From contig CALOAN010000020.1 of assembly GCA_942491345.1 (NCBI GenBank), positions 62,001 through 126,000 on the forward strand: a stretch of 64,000 bases of DNA, written 5' to 3'. Under the pieces are notes generated by a model. That model did no database searches and was not told the origin of the DNA. It worked only from the letters and a program-made list of their open reading frames with translations. Within the stretch, counting starts at the first letter, position 1. Each line of letters opens with the position of its first letter. Origin of the DNA: JAHEEL01 sp942491345 (GTDB lineage: Bacteria; Actinomycetota; Acidimicrobiia; Spongiisociales; UBA5794). Made by a program: the position numbers and the translations under genes. This document shows, one piece after another, positions 45,192 to 54,091 of the stretch.

Positions 45192-45545
45192 CTACATGTG
45201 AAGGTACGCGAGTTGCCCAAGTCCGAGCGCCGCGACCAACACATAGAACACGACGAGGATCGAGAGCAGGATCACCGGACGTCGCGACCTGACACGCGTG
45301 GAAAGAGCGATCACCACGAGCGGGAGGCCAACCTTCAAGGCGACCATCCACCCTGTGCCGACCAGTGGCGCCATCAGAGGGTTGATTTCGATCGCACCGA
45401 AGTTGCCGACAAGGACGTTGGTGGCAACCGTGTCGAGAACGTTCAATGCAAGAAGGAAGAGAGAGAGCACAACGGCGACCCTGCGAAGGTCTGGAAGGTG
45501 GTGATCTTCTACACGAGCGCCCGATGCCAGTTGCCCCAGACCCAT
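45192..45545 (-). CDS. DUF5658-like small membrane protein
   Basis: About 117 residues with three membrane helices. LFLLALNVLDTVATNVLVGN, then GAIEINPLMAPL, is the DUF5658 pattern (NxxD and ExNP). ATG 45545 gives MGLGQLASG; the longer frame to 45653 is poorer. Function unknown. Confidence 0.7.
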   Translation of the reverse strand: MGLGQLASGARVEDHHLPDLRRVAVVLSLFLLALNVLDTVATNVLVGNFGAIEINPLMAPLVGTGWMVALKVGLPLVVIALSTRVRSRRPVILLSILVVFYVLVAALGLGQLAYLHM

Positions 45546-45837
45546 TCCCGACGCCTTCCCTCTTTGCCCCACGGCGCCGCCCAGCGCCCACTGCGACCCT
45601 ACAGGGCGGTCGCCGAGACGGCAAGGGGCACCCGGAAACACCGGGGGTGACAAGACGAAACGGACCAGATCCGGCGTGAATTCGAGGTGGGTGTTGCCCC
45701 ACCCGAAGCAATCGCGGATGTCCGCAGGGTCGCTAGCGTGTCGGCGGTGTTGTCAACCAGTGGAGACACCACGACACGCCCAAAGCGATCCCCGCAACGG
45801 TCGCGGCCACCCATCGTCTCGAAGGGGCTCGATTCCG

Positions 45838-46962
45838 GTGAATCAGATTGACCTTCAAGCAATCGCCGCCTGCTTCGACCTCCCGGAGTGCTTCATCGAT
45901 GGGGCGCCGCATGGAAGCGGGCATATCAATGACACGTTCGCCGTTCGGCTCGACGATGGTGGCAACAGGGTTCGGTATGTGCTCCAGCGAGTCAACCACG
46001 AGGTTTTCAAGGACGTTCCCGCGGTCATGGAAAACGTTGATCGGGCAACTCGCCACATCACCGCAGCGCTGGAACGGCAAGGCATCGCAGACCGATCGCG
46101 GCGAGCGATGACATTGATACCGACGAGGGACGGGACCACATATCACGTGACGCCCGGCGGCGACTACTGGCGTGCCTTCACCTTCATCGAAGGGGCCACG
46201 TCATACGATGTCCTGACAACACACCGCCAGGCGTACGAGGTCGCTCGCGCGTTCGGGAAATTCCAGAAGATGCTCGCTGATCTCCCCGACCCGCCCCTGC
46301 ACGAGACGATTCCAAAATTCCACGACGGCCCAGAGAGGTTGCGAGCGTTCCTCGATGCCCTCGAAAGCGACCCATTGAACAGAGCCGCCGATGCGGGTCC
46401 TGAGATCGCGTTCGTGCTGGACAACGCGGGCACGTTTGACCGCCTGCCCGCACTCATCAGCAGCGGAGCGCTGCCGTTGCGGGCAACACACAACGACTGC
46501 AAGAGCAACAACGTGTTGATCGACGATGCGACCGGCGAGGGGATCTGCGTCATCGATCTCGATACCTTGATGCCCGGCCTCGTCCCCTACGACTTCGGGG
46601 ACATGGTTCGCACGAGCACGTGCCCGGTCCCTGAGGACTCGCAGATCCTTGACGACGTCCAGATGGACCTGGAGAGGTTCAGGTACTTGACGCACGGGTA
46701 CCTGGCATCGGCGGGCGAATTCTTGACTTCGGCCGAAAAGGAACAACTGGTATTCGCCGGGAAGCTGATCACGCTAACGATCGGCGCCAGGTTCCTCACC
46801 GACCACCTCATGGGAGACACCTACTTCAAGACCCACCGGCCCGATCACAACCTCGACCGATGCCGCGTGCAGTTCGCACTGGTCAGATCGATTGTGAGCC
46901 AGGAATCGGCCATGCACGCAGTGGTCGAGCAGGCGGCGACGGGCCAGGAGCTCGGAACGTAA
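45838..46962 (+). CDS. Aminoglycoside-phosphotransferase-fold sugar kinase
   Basis: 374 residues. Kinase catalytic motifs are LRATHNDCKSNNVLIDD (HND...N catalytic loop) and CVIDLDTLMPGLVPYDFGDM (DxD metal site with the following GD). The whole resembles N-acetylhexosamine kinase NahK and related enzymes, so the substrate may be an amino sugar. GTG 45838 with GAAGGGG upstream is preferred; homology begins at LQAIAACFDLP. No lacto-N-biose pathway genes are adjacent. Confidence 0.82.
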   Translation: MNQIDLQAIAACFDLPECFIDGAPHGSGHINDTFAVRLDDGGNRVRYVLQRVNHEVFKDVPAVMENVDRATRHITAALERQGIADRSRRAMTLIPTRDGTTYHVTPGGDYWRAFTFIEGATSYDVLTTHRQAYEVARAFGKFQKMLADLPDPPLHETIPKFHDGPERLRAFLDALESDPLNRAADAGPEIAFVLDNAGTFDRLPALISSGALPLRATHNDCKSNNVLIDDATGEGICVIDLDTLMPGLVPYDFGDMVRTSTCPVPEDSQILDDVQMDLERFRYLTHGYLASAGEFLTSAEKEQLVFAGKLITLTIGARFLTDHLMGDTYFKTHRPDHNLDRCRVQFALVRSIVSQESAMHAVVEQAATGQELGT

Positions 46963-47112
46963 TAGCGTGCATCACCAGCCGTCCTTGTGGCACCTTCCTC
47001 GGTCCGGCACGTCGGTCGTTGACAATGCACCTGCCGGTTGCCGAAATCAACGGCTTCCGCGGCGCCTCTTCCTCGCGTAGGGTTCCACCACCGGGACTGA
47101 GGGAGATTCGAC

Positions 47113-47502
47113 ATGGGCTGGAAGAACACCGTTCTCTGGGTGCTGCAGTGGTTGTTCGGCTTGTATTTCGTCGCGATCGGGATCATGCACTTCATCGTTC
47201 CCGAAGGTCTGCCCGGACCGATGGAGTGGATGTACGATCTGAGCGACACTCTGCACGTTGTTGCCGGCATCGCTGAGATACTCGGCGGGCTGGGCTTGAT
47301 CTTGCCAAGCATCACGCGCATCCAGCCACAATTGACGGTCTTCGCCGCCGTCGGGCTCGTGTTGGTGATGGTCGGAGCAGTTGTGTTCCACATCGACCGT
47401 GGTGAGGGTGCGTCGGTGCTCACGAACGTGTTCATCGGTGCCGTTTTGGCGTTTGTTGCCTACGGTCGTTGGAAGCTCGTTCCGATTCCGCCGCGCGACT
47501 AG
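47113..47502 (+). CDS. DoxX-like membrane protein
   Basis: 129 residues with four helices. LQWLFGLYFVAIGIMHFIVP, LHVVAGIAEILGGLGLILP and GAVVFHIDRGEG are DoxX/DoxD-family features, proteins linked to redox or quinone functions. GAGGGAG before ATG 47113 supports the start. TAGGGT about 20 nt further upstream is a possible -10. Confidence 0.85.
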   Translation: MGWKNTVLWVLQWLFGLYFVAIGIMHFIVPEGLPGPMEWMYDLSDTLHVVAGIAEILGGLGLILPSITRIQPQLTVFAAVGLVLVMVGAVVFHIDRGEGASVLTNVFIGAVLAFVAYGRWKLVPIPPRD

Positions 47503-47778
47503 TGCCCGCCCCGACCGTCGGGCCGCGAGCGAGACACGTCAACCTCCTCGATCAGGGACGGTGACTCCGCACTCAATAGGACTGCCAAGCCTGGTGTCAA
47601 CCACACCCGGTTCGAATCCACGACGTCCGGCGACGGTTCGGCGATGTGGTCAGATCGAGGGGTTCGGGTGTTGTCAGGGTCGCCTCAGGGTCGCGGTAGG
47701 GGGATACCCGATACCGCTGAACGGGAGGTGGGTGCACCATGGAAGCATCGAAGACTTCTCGAAAGGAGACGACCACAA

Positions 47779-48153
47779 ATGACGACCGCACAACCCGCAA
47801 TGCTCGATCCAGCGTTGGAGATCACCGCCGAGGCGAAGCGATGGGCGGCAATGAGCCACCTCTCAGCCTTCGTCGTGTTTCTCGGGATCCCAACCCTCAT
47901 CGGCCCGTTCTTGGTCTGGCTGTGGAAGCGAGATATCCCGTACGTGGACGAACAGGGCAAGGAGGCACTGAACTTCAACATTTCGTTCCTGATCTACGGC
48001 GTTGCTTCGGCGCTCCTGATCCTCCTCCTGATCGGTCTGGTACTGCTACCGATCGTCATCGTGAGCTGGTTCGTGTTGGTGATCGTGGCATCCGTAAAGG
48101 CGTCGGCTGGTGAGGACTATCGGTATCCGCTCACGCTGCGCTTCATCACGTGA
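47779..48153 (+). CDS. DUF4870 membrane protein
   Basis: 124 residues. AAMSHLSAFVVFLGIPTLIGPFLVWLWKRD, VDEQGKEALNFNISFLIYG and YRYPLTLRFI are the standard DUF4870 (Tic20-like) motifs, with three to four helices. GAAAGGAG precedes ATG 47779. The upstream gap has a repeated TCAGGGTCGC (near 47677 and 47687) and hairpin GCGGTA/TACCGC, possible regulatory sites. A strong hairpin follows the gene. Confidence 0.88.
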   Translation: MTTAQPAMLDPALEITAEAKRWAAMSHLSAFVVFLGIPTLIGPFLVWLWKRDIPYVDEQGKEALNFNISFLIYGVASALLILLLIGLVLLPIVIVSWFVLVIVASVKASAGEDYRYPLTLRFIT

Positions 48154-48194
48154 CACCGGCAGCGTCGTGAGTCGAGCAGACTCTGATCGTCACC

Positions 48195-48233
48195 GTGAGG
48201 ACCCCGGAGAGCCAGTCTCGCCGGGGTTCTCAC
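48195..48233 (+). terminator. Hairpin after the DUF4870 gene
   Basis: A 13-bp stem (GTGAGGACCCCGG with CCGGGGTTCTCAC, one G-T) and 13-nt loop, 42 nt after the stop. Confidence 0.7.
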
Positions 48234-48356
48234 CAGTCTGAGGAGCGCAAGTCCGGCCGGCAGCGCCTACGCGTTCGAGGTCGAGAGTCCGGTCAATGAT
48301 TACCCGGCGGCGCACCTCAACAGCGCGCTGCCGGTTCAGGTTCCTGCGAGGCGAAG

Positions 48357-48557
48357 CTACTCGAGACCCGCCACGAGCGGCCGATGCACCAGCAGGATGG
48401 ATATTTCCGCGTCGTCAATCCCGTCTGACGTGTCTTCGATGGCAATGAACACCTCGGCGTGTCCGCCGCAGTAGGGATCACCCGAATCGTCGAGAGTCAG
48501 CGCCGGCAGGTCACAGACAACGCAGGTCTTGCGGTAAATCGGTGCCTTCGAAACCAT
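48357..48557 (-). CDS. Small putative zinc-finger protein
   Basis: 66 residues from ATG 48557. CVVCDLPALTLDDSGDPYCGGHAE gives CxxC and CxxH about 15 residues apart, a plausible zinc knuckle. The tail is acidic. TTG 48578 would add seven residues. Function unknown; small but well formed. Confidence 0.5.
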   Translation of the reverse strand: MVSKAPIYRKTCVVCDLPALTLDDSGDPYCGGHAEVFIAIEDTSDGIDDAEISILLVHRPLVAGLE

Positions 48558-48687
48558 ATCCACATCTTCGCCGTGCAACGATCACGTAGCGAGACACATA
48601 ACCACGGCGCATCGTGGGACTAGACATCACCGACGTGAGGGAGAGGTGTTCCGGCCGTGCCGTGGTGCGGTGTGTGATACTCGCGAG

Positions 48688-49122
48688 GTGATCCGTCCCT
48701 ACATCGACGACGACCTCGGCGAGGTGCTCGATGCCTGGTATCTCGCGTCACTGGAAGCTCATTCGTTTCTGAGCGAGGACTTCTTCGATGCCGAACGCGA
48801 GAAGCTCTCGGAACTGTGGCTGCCGGGGTCGGAGACATCAGTCTTCGAGGTTGATGGGCGGGTCGTAGGGTTCGTGTCGATGGTCGGCAATGAAGTTGGT
48901 GGGATATTTGTCACGCCTGAGCGTCAGAACCAGGGCATCGGGAGCGATCTCTTGGACCACGTCGCGGCCACCCGCCGCTATCTCGAACTTGAAGTATTCA
49001 AAGCCAACACCATCGGACGACGTTTCTACGGCGCCTACGGATTCCGAGTACTGAGCGAGGGCATCGAAAGCGATACCGGCCTTCCCACACTCCGGCTCCG
49101 AATCGATTGTTCCCCCACGTGA
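48688..49122 (+). CDS. GNAT family N-acetyltransferase
   Basis: 144 residues. GGIFVTPERQNQGIGSDLLDHV is the acetyl-CoA motif and FYGAYGFRVLSEG the C-terminal motif, as in RimI/YjaB-type enzymes. GATACT (48676-48681) ends 6 nt before GTG 48688, which sets the start. Substrate unknown. Confidence 0.88.
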   Translation: MIRPYIDDDLGEVLDAWYLASLEAHSFLSEDFFDAEREKLSELWLPGSETSVFEVDGRVVGFVSMVGNEVGGIFVTPERQNQGIGSDLLDHVAATRRYLELEVFKANTIGRRFYGAYGFRVLSEGIESDTGLPTLRLRIDCSPT

Positions 49123-49192
49123 GGGTCGTTGGACCTGTTGGACCGTCGTCACCTCCAGCGACAGCCCCGAGGTGCCCACATCGGCGCGTTTC

Positions 49193-49825
49193 CTATGAAG
49201 CGGAATCCGGTGCGGGCCGGTATACGTCGTCGGGGTGCGCCGGGTACCCATCGCAGCCAAGGAACACACTGAATACCTCTTTGAGGTCACTGGGAATCCA
49301 CGGCGTCTCGGAGAGGTCTCCTCGCTGTTCGGCGATGGTGTTGAGTCGGGAGCGAAAGTCGAAGCAATCCTGCCGGTCCTGAGCAAGCGCAGCCCGGTAG
49401 GCGCCCATCTCGGGGCTCTCGGAGAGCTCATCCCAGTCGGCGGCGGTACCGGCCCTGGCGGCGAGCGCCTCCTGGGCGGAGATGAAACCCTCGCCGAACG
49501 TGAAGAAGAGGTGGTGGAACTGTGCGACCTGGTCTGGCGGATCTATGGCAGCGATCGACTCTTCGACCTCGGCTTCGATCTGTCTCACCTGTTCGAGGGC
49601 CGTCTGCAGATCCTGGGGGGAGAAGCTCTCGATCTGTTCGGGTTTGGCGATGAGGACCGCCCCTTGCGGGCTTGCGACAAGTGCCTCGTATTGCTGGCTT
49701 GCCCGATCCACGACGACGGCGACGCGCTCGGTGTAGTCGGACATCGACAACTCCCCGCCGCCGCACGAAGCAGCTACTCCAGCGAGAAGGGTGACAACCA
49801 AGACGCGGCGCAAGAAGACCTCCAT
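49193..49825 (-). CDS. Lipoprotein of the LSLAEY...PWIP paralog family, member 2
   Basis: 210 residues. The lipobox is GVAASC followed by GGGELSMSDYTER. A helical, Glu/Gln-rich body (LEQVRQIEAEVEESIAA) ends in TPWIPSDLKEVFSVFLGC, plus a short extra tail. It shares start and end motifs with the proteins at 36046-36606 and 58640-59188. TACGCT lies 8 nt before ATG 49825 (49834-49839 on plus). Confidence 0.82.
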   Translation of the reverse strand: MEVFLRRVLVVTLLAGVAASCGGGELSMSDYTERVAVVVDRASQQYEALVASPQGAVLIAKPEQIESFSPQDLQTALEQVRQIEAEVEESIAAIDPPDQVAQFHHLFFTFGEGFISAQEALAARAGTAADWDELSESPEMGAYRAALAQDRQDCFDFRSRLNTIAEQRGDLSETPWIPSDLKEVFSVFLGCDGYPAHPDDVYRPAPDSAS

Positions 49826-49983
49826 CGGAATCCAGCGTACTCATACCGGCACCGCCGCTACCCCTGCATGGCGAGCCGCATGAGCCGATCGTGGCGCCCA
49901 TCGCCTGCGGAACGCGAGTCGCTTGGGGGTCGCCGGCGATGTCTAGCATCGGGCCGGCTTGAGCCGCTGGTCGGAGGTGCTCT

Positions 49984-50751
49984 ATGCGCGTGATCGAATT
50001 CGGGGACCAATCAGCGACGCTGGTGACGCACGCAGACCGTCCCGATCTCGAGGATCAGGCACAGGGAGATGACTTCCTTACCCAGTGGCCGACGTTCATG
50101 TTCCACGATCCGGTTGCGGACGAGCACTACCCGATCATGTACGAGCGGTGTCCCGAGTTCCAGTTCTACCTCATCGACGATGCCGGATCCCTGCTGGCGA
50201 ACGGCAACAGCATTCCTCTCGCGTGGGACGGCTCGCTCGAGGATCTGCCGGCCGGGTGGGACGAGGCGCTCGTCAGAGGATCCAGCGGGGCGCAAGACGG
50301 CAAACCTCCGACCGCACTCTGTGCGGTCCAGGCCACCGCGTCTTCGCGCTGCGGTGGCAGCGGGCTCGGTCCGGCCCTCGTCAATGCGATGAAGCTCCTG
50401 GCTCAGGGCGCCGGCTTGGCATCGTTGATCGCCCCGGTGCGACCATCGCTCAAGGCGAGGTATCCCCTGATACCGATCGACGACTACGTCACATGGAGAA
50501 GGCAGGATGGCCTCTTCTTCGACCCGTGGTTGCGGGTCCACGAACGACTCGGAGCCAGCGTCCTCGGGATCGCACCGGAATCCATGCAGATTCCCGGATC
50601 GAGAACCGACTGGGAGACGTGGACGGATCTGACGTTCTCCACCACGGGCGAGTACATCGTGGACGGTGCGCTTGCGCCGGTCGTCTTTGACGAGGAGGAC
50701 GACCTTGGCGTCTACATCGAACCGAACGTGTGGATGCTTCACCGTCTCTAG
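49984..50751 (+). CDS. GNAT-like protein of unknown substrate
   Basis: 255 residues. The shape is that of large acyl-CoA N-acyltransferase-like proteins: FYLIDDAGSLLANGNSIPLAWDG, then SRCGGSGLGPALVNAMKLLA in place of the acetyl-CoA loop, and WLRVHERLGASVLG near the end. GGAGG 8 nt before ATG 49984 supports the start. Role unknown. Confidence 0.7.
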   Translation: MRVIEFGDQSATLVTHADRPDLEDQAQGDDFLTQWPTFMFHDPVADEHYPIMYERCPEFQFYLIDDAGSLLANGNSIPLAWDGSLEDLPAGWDEALVRGSSGAQDGKPPTALCAVQATASSRCGGSGLGPALVNAMKLLAQGAGLASLIAPVRPSLKARYPLIPIDDYVTWRRQDGLFFDPWLRVHERLGASVLGIAPESMQIPGSRTDWETWTDLTFSTTGEYIVDGALAPVVFDEEDDLGVYIEPNVWMLHRL

Positions 50752-50815
50752 ACGCCGCGGCAGGCTGGCCCGCAGACCAAGCTCAGCGGCCATCAGTCTC
50801 TGCGACAATGTCTAC

Positions 50816-51094
50816 ATGGCAGTGGGCCGAGTCGAACGTCGACGGGAGCGGGAGCCGCAGTTCGTTGTGGTCTTCGGCGAGCAGCAGGCGCCGGTCGCTC
50901 TCGACATCTTCGACATCTTCGAGCTCGCGTGGCACGACTGCTACGGGGAGATCACTCCGTCCCCGGGTGTGGTCGAGGATATGCTCAGCCTGAGCGACGG
51001 GACGATCGGCGGGCTCGTCCAAGCAGCGCTTCTTGCCGTGACCGACTGGCGGGACCTCAGGGTGGCGGCCGACACGAGGCGCAACCGGTCATAG
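50816..51094 (+). CDS. Small hypothetical protein
   Basis: 92 residues, charged N-terminus (VGRVERRREREPQF), then ALDIFDIFELAWHDCYGE and a helical end. No family recognised. GACAAT (50804-50809) ends 6 nt before ATG 50816, so it is probably a genuine leaderless gene. The open frame upstream overlaps the previous gene. Confidence 0.6.
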   Translation: MAVGRVERRREREPQFVVVFGEQQAPVALDIFDIFELAWHDCYGEITPSPGVVEDMLSLSDGTIGGLVQAALLAVTDWRDLRVAADTRRNRS

Positions 51095-51206
51095 ACCGTC
51101 GCACGGCGCCTCTCGTCAAATCCGGGATCGGTGGACACTTCCCGGCGTGTGCGCCCTGTCGTGGGTCGTGGAACCGCCTGACCCCATCCGCCGCCTGGCG
51201 GCTCCA

Positions 51207-51225
51207 CCTCCCCCTGAGGGGGAGG
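51207..51225 (-). terminator. Hairpin between convergent genes
   Basis: CCTCCCCC and GGGGGAGG form a perfect 8-bp stem with a TGA loop, 16 nt downstream of the minus-strand LamG gene and also after the plus-strand small gene. TGGCGGCTC flanks it on both sides as a direct repeat. Confidence 0.7.
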
Positions 51226-51240
51226 AATCTGGCGGCTCGG

Positions 51241-53244
51241 CTACGGGATGTCGGCCGCGAGGGCCGCGACCTCGTCGTCGGTGAGAACGCCGGAGTAGAT
51301 GCGGACATCATCAATCGCGCCATCAAAGTACCTTGCGTTCACGAGATCTCCTCCGATCCACACTGAGGTGGGGGACAAGGCCGGGGAAGTCGGGCATATG
51401 GCATCGGCCGTCGCGTCCGCGCCGGCCGGGTCGAGTGTGTTGGGTGTGGTGACCTGGATGTCACCATCGAGGTAGACGCGGATGGTCCAGTTGGCGTCTC
51501 GCGTGAATGCCACGTGGTGCCAGTCGCCGCCGAACACGGTGTCGGTCCCTACGAACTCACATTCGGCCCCGGTGTTCTGGAGGCCCCCAAGAACAGCTCC
51601 CTCGCCTTGGATCGCAAGGACGTGTCCCCCGTTCCCGTACGACACAATTTCCCACCATTCCTCGGCCGGTCGCGGAACGGCGTCGCGGTTGATCCTGACC
51701 CAGGCGGCGATCGACGCCGCGTCGTTTTGCAGCTGCGATCTCATGTCGATGACGATCCGGTCATCCTCACCGTCGAAGGCGTAGGCGGCGTTGGGGGTGC
51801 CGAATCGATCACGGGTGGGAGTCGCTCCCACGATCGTGCCGCCGTCGACGTCTTCGACGGCCTGGGTGGTTTGCACGTCGAGTGGGTAGTGAGCCACCAG
51901 CGTGGCCGGCGTGGCCGCGTTGGACAGCCGGACGGTCCCTCCCCAACCCCCGCCGGGAGAGGTGGAAGAAGGGATCGCGGTGCTGGTGGCGTTCGTAGTG
52001 TCGTAGAAGCCCAGCATCCATTCCTCCGGTTCGCTCCAACCGCACGCTTCCTGGCACCGCCAGCGGTTGTACAGGAGGAAACGGCCGTCGGACGACCATG
52101 CCCCGAGGCCTAGATCCCAACCGGGTTCGGTGATCTCGGCGAGGGTGGTACCCGACGGCATTTCGACGATGCGGATCAATGGCGAGTCGTCGTCAGAGCT
52201 GTGCACTGAAAGAGCAAGGTGTGTCCCGTCTGCCGACCACCGGGCCTCATGGAACCATTCGGTCTCCGCGAGTCCGGGTACCGGTTCTATGGTCTTGCCA
52301 TCGGGCGACAAGATGAACGACCGCCGGGTGTTCGGCCCTTCCTGGGTCCAAATGGTGCCGCCGGAACTGGCGGCCTGGAGCCAGGTGTCGGGGGAGCCGT
52401 CACCGACCGGACCGGTTTCGCTGCCATCGGCCGTGAGGAGGAGCATCTCGAACCGTGATCCCTCCGAGACTCCTAGGGCGAATCCCCAGTCACCCCAATC
52501 GTGCAGCCACGTCCCCCCGTCGTCGGTACACACACGGTCGAGCAAACGAACCGCGGTTGGTTCGGCGAGACCGTCCGCTGCGTCCAGGCGAAAGAGGGTC
52601 CCAGCACCGTCCGGCGCCCGAGCACATGTGAGCCACGCCAGCTGTCCCGGTTCGGAGTGATGCCAGGCCGCGGAGTTGACTCTCACCCCGACTGCCCCGA
52701 GGTTCGGGCCCCACCCGTCTCCGGCGTCCGTACCATCCAATCGTTGAACCTCCAGTACGCCGTTCTCGCCTTGGAGGGCATACCACGCACCGGAGGCATC
52801 CAGACCCGCGAACCACGAGGGCTCATCGTGACGGAACGTCGCGATGGTTTCAGGGACAGACTGTGAGGAGCGCCACCGCACAACATCGACCCCGGTCTCG
52901 GTCCATCTTTCCATCGTGATGATGTCGGTGAACTCCGGTACCGCCTCGCTCAGCGGGACCCCCAAGTCGATCGCTACAGGCGGTGCGGTCGTGGATGTCG
53001 TTGATGGCCGAGTCGTCGTGGACGACTCGATCTCCCCTGGACCCGTAGTCGACGTCGTGGTCGCAGCCGTGTAGGTCTCATCGGGTTCTGGCTCGATCTG
53101 CTCCGGAGTCCTCATGAGCCACCCGAAGGCGAAGGCTGCCACAATGACGCCCACCACACCGATGGTCTTCAATGGCGCGCCTTGGTCCCTGTCAGGCGTG
53201 GGCGGACGGAACTCAGGGTCGATCGTCACCTGATCGTCAGCCAT
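51241..53244 (-). CDS. Membrane-anchored surface protein with propeller-like and LamG domains
   Basis: 667 residues from ATG 53244 (MADDQVTID). A short cytoplasmic part, one helix (TIGVVGVIVAAFAFGWLM) and a Thr-rich linker are followed by WD/TolB-like repeats (WSADGTHLALSVHSSD, WSSDGRFLLYNRWR, about 130-430). A C-terminal LamG/concanavalin domain follows (about 450-665, YAFDGEDDRIVIDM, HHVAFTRDANWTIRVYLDG). Architecture recalls the two sigma-linked propeller proteins, but no sigma gene is adjacent. The LamG part suggests carbohydrate binding. Confidence 0.83.
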   Translation of the reverse strand: MADDQVTIDPEFRPPTPDRDQGAPLKTIGVVGVIVAAFAFGWLMRTPEQIEPEPDETYTAATTTSTTGPGEIESSTTTRPSTTSTTAPPVAIDLGVPLSEAVPEFTDIITMERWTETGVDVVRWRSSQSVPETIATFRHDEPSWFAGLDASGAWYALQGENGVLEVQRLDGTDAGDGWGPNLGAVGVRVNSAAWHHSEPGQLAWLTCARAPDGAGTLFRLDAADGLAEPTAVRLLDRVCTDDGGTWLHDWGDWGFALGVSEGSRFEMLLLTADGSETGPVGDGSPDTWLQAASSGGTIWTQEGPNTRRSFILSPDGKTIEPVPGLAETEWFHEARWSADGTHLALSVHSSDDDSPLIRIVEMPSGTTLAEITEPGWDLGLGAWSSDGRFLLYNRWRCQEACGWSEPEEWMLGFYDTTNATSTAIPSSTSPGGGWGGTVRLSNAATPATLVAHYPLDVQTTQAVEDVDGGTIVGATPTRDRFGTPNAAYAFDGEDDRIVIDMRSQLQNDAASIAAWVRINRDAVPRPAEEWWEIVSYGNGGHVLAIQGEGAVLGGLQNTGAECEFVGTDTVFGGDWHHVAFTRDANWTIRVYLDGDIQVTTPNTLDPAGADATADAICPTSPALSPTSVWIGGDLVNARYFDGAIDDVRIYSGVLTDDEVAALAADIP

Positions 53245-53443
53245 GATCACCGTCCCCAGAGTTCCCCCGAATTCTCCCGAATAGGCGACGACGGCGCAAG
53301 AGCCATTCGACCATTCCGCCACAGCGACCGTCAGCTCCGGAGCGTCGGTGACGCATGGTCATCCGGCACACTCGACGTAACGAGTTGTGACATCTGCTCG
53401 GCCATGTCCGATAATGAACAGAACAACTGTGAGAGGTGGTCAC

Positions 53444-54091
53444 GTGCGTGGAGACATCATCCTCGTCGGTGAAGAGCACCGGCGTGCGGCAAGCATCATC
53501 GTCGATCATCTGATCGATGACATGCGGGCAACACCTCGGAGGTTCACGATCACCGTTGCAGGCGAATCCGGAAGCGGGAAGTCTGAAACGGGGCAGGCCA
53601 TTGCTGACGAATTGGAGAAGCGGGGCGTTCACGCCGTTGTACTCCAGCAAGACGACTACTACGTGCTGCCGCCGAAATTCAACGACGCTGCTCGCCGCGC
53701 AAACTTCGCCTGGGTGGGCCCCACAGAGGTGAAGCTCGACCTCCTCGACGCCCACCTCCAAGCAGCCCAGGAGGGTGCAAACGAGATCACCAAGCCGCTC
53801 GTGATCTACGACGACAACACGATTGTCGAGGAAACCCTGTCCTACGACGGAGCCGATGTTGTGATCGCCGAAGGTGTGTACACGTCGCTCTGCGACCACG
53901 TCGACCGGCGCGTGTTCATCGCCAGGAACCGGCTCGAAACGATGGACCATCGGATGAAGCGCGGACGCGAGGAGTTCGACCCCTTCATCGAGAAGGTACT
54001 CGTGGAGGAACACGAGACCATCTCGCAACACAGGCCGATGGCGGATGTGATCATCACCCGGGACTACGACGTCGAACTCGTGACGAAGTGA
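53444..54091 (+). CDS. Uridine-kinase-like P-loop enzyme
   Basis: 215 residues. The P-loop is AGESGSGKSE (39-48), followed by QQDDYYVLPPK, the acidic motif typical of uridine kinase/phosphoribulokinase proteins, and IAEGVYTSL. A substrate-binding arginine segment (RMKRGREEFD) is present. It phosphorylates a nucleoside or sugar-like substrate; identity not proven. GAGAGGTGG before GTG 53444 gives the start. Its stop overlaps the next gene by 4 nt (GTGA), so it is tightly coupled to the GH13 protein, suggesting a joint sugar pathway. Confidence 0.82.
   Translation: MRGDIILVGEEHRRAASIIVDHLIDDMRATPRRFTITVAGESGSGKSETGQAIADELEKRGVHAVVLQQDDYYVLPPKFNDAARRANFAWVGPTEVKLDLLDAHLQAAQEGANEITKPLVIYDDNTIVEETLSYDGADVVIAEGVYTSLCDHVDRRVFIARNRLETMDHRMKRGREEFDPFIEKVLVEEHETISQHRPMADVIITRDYDVELVTK

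Noticed and set aside
47600..47640. GGTTCGAATCC, resembling a tRNA T-arm
   Set aside because: The flanking bases do not pair as a T stem and no acceptor or anticodon stem fits.
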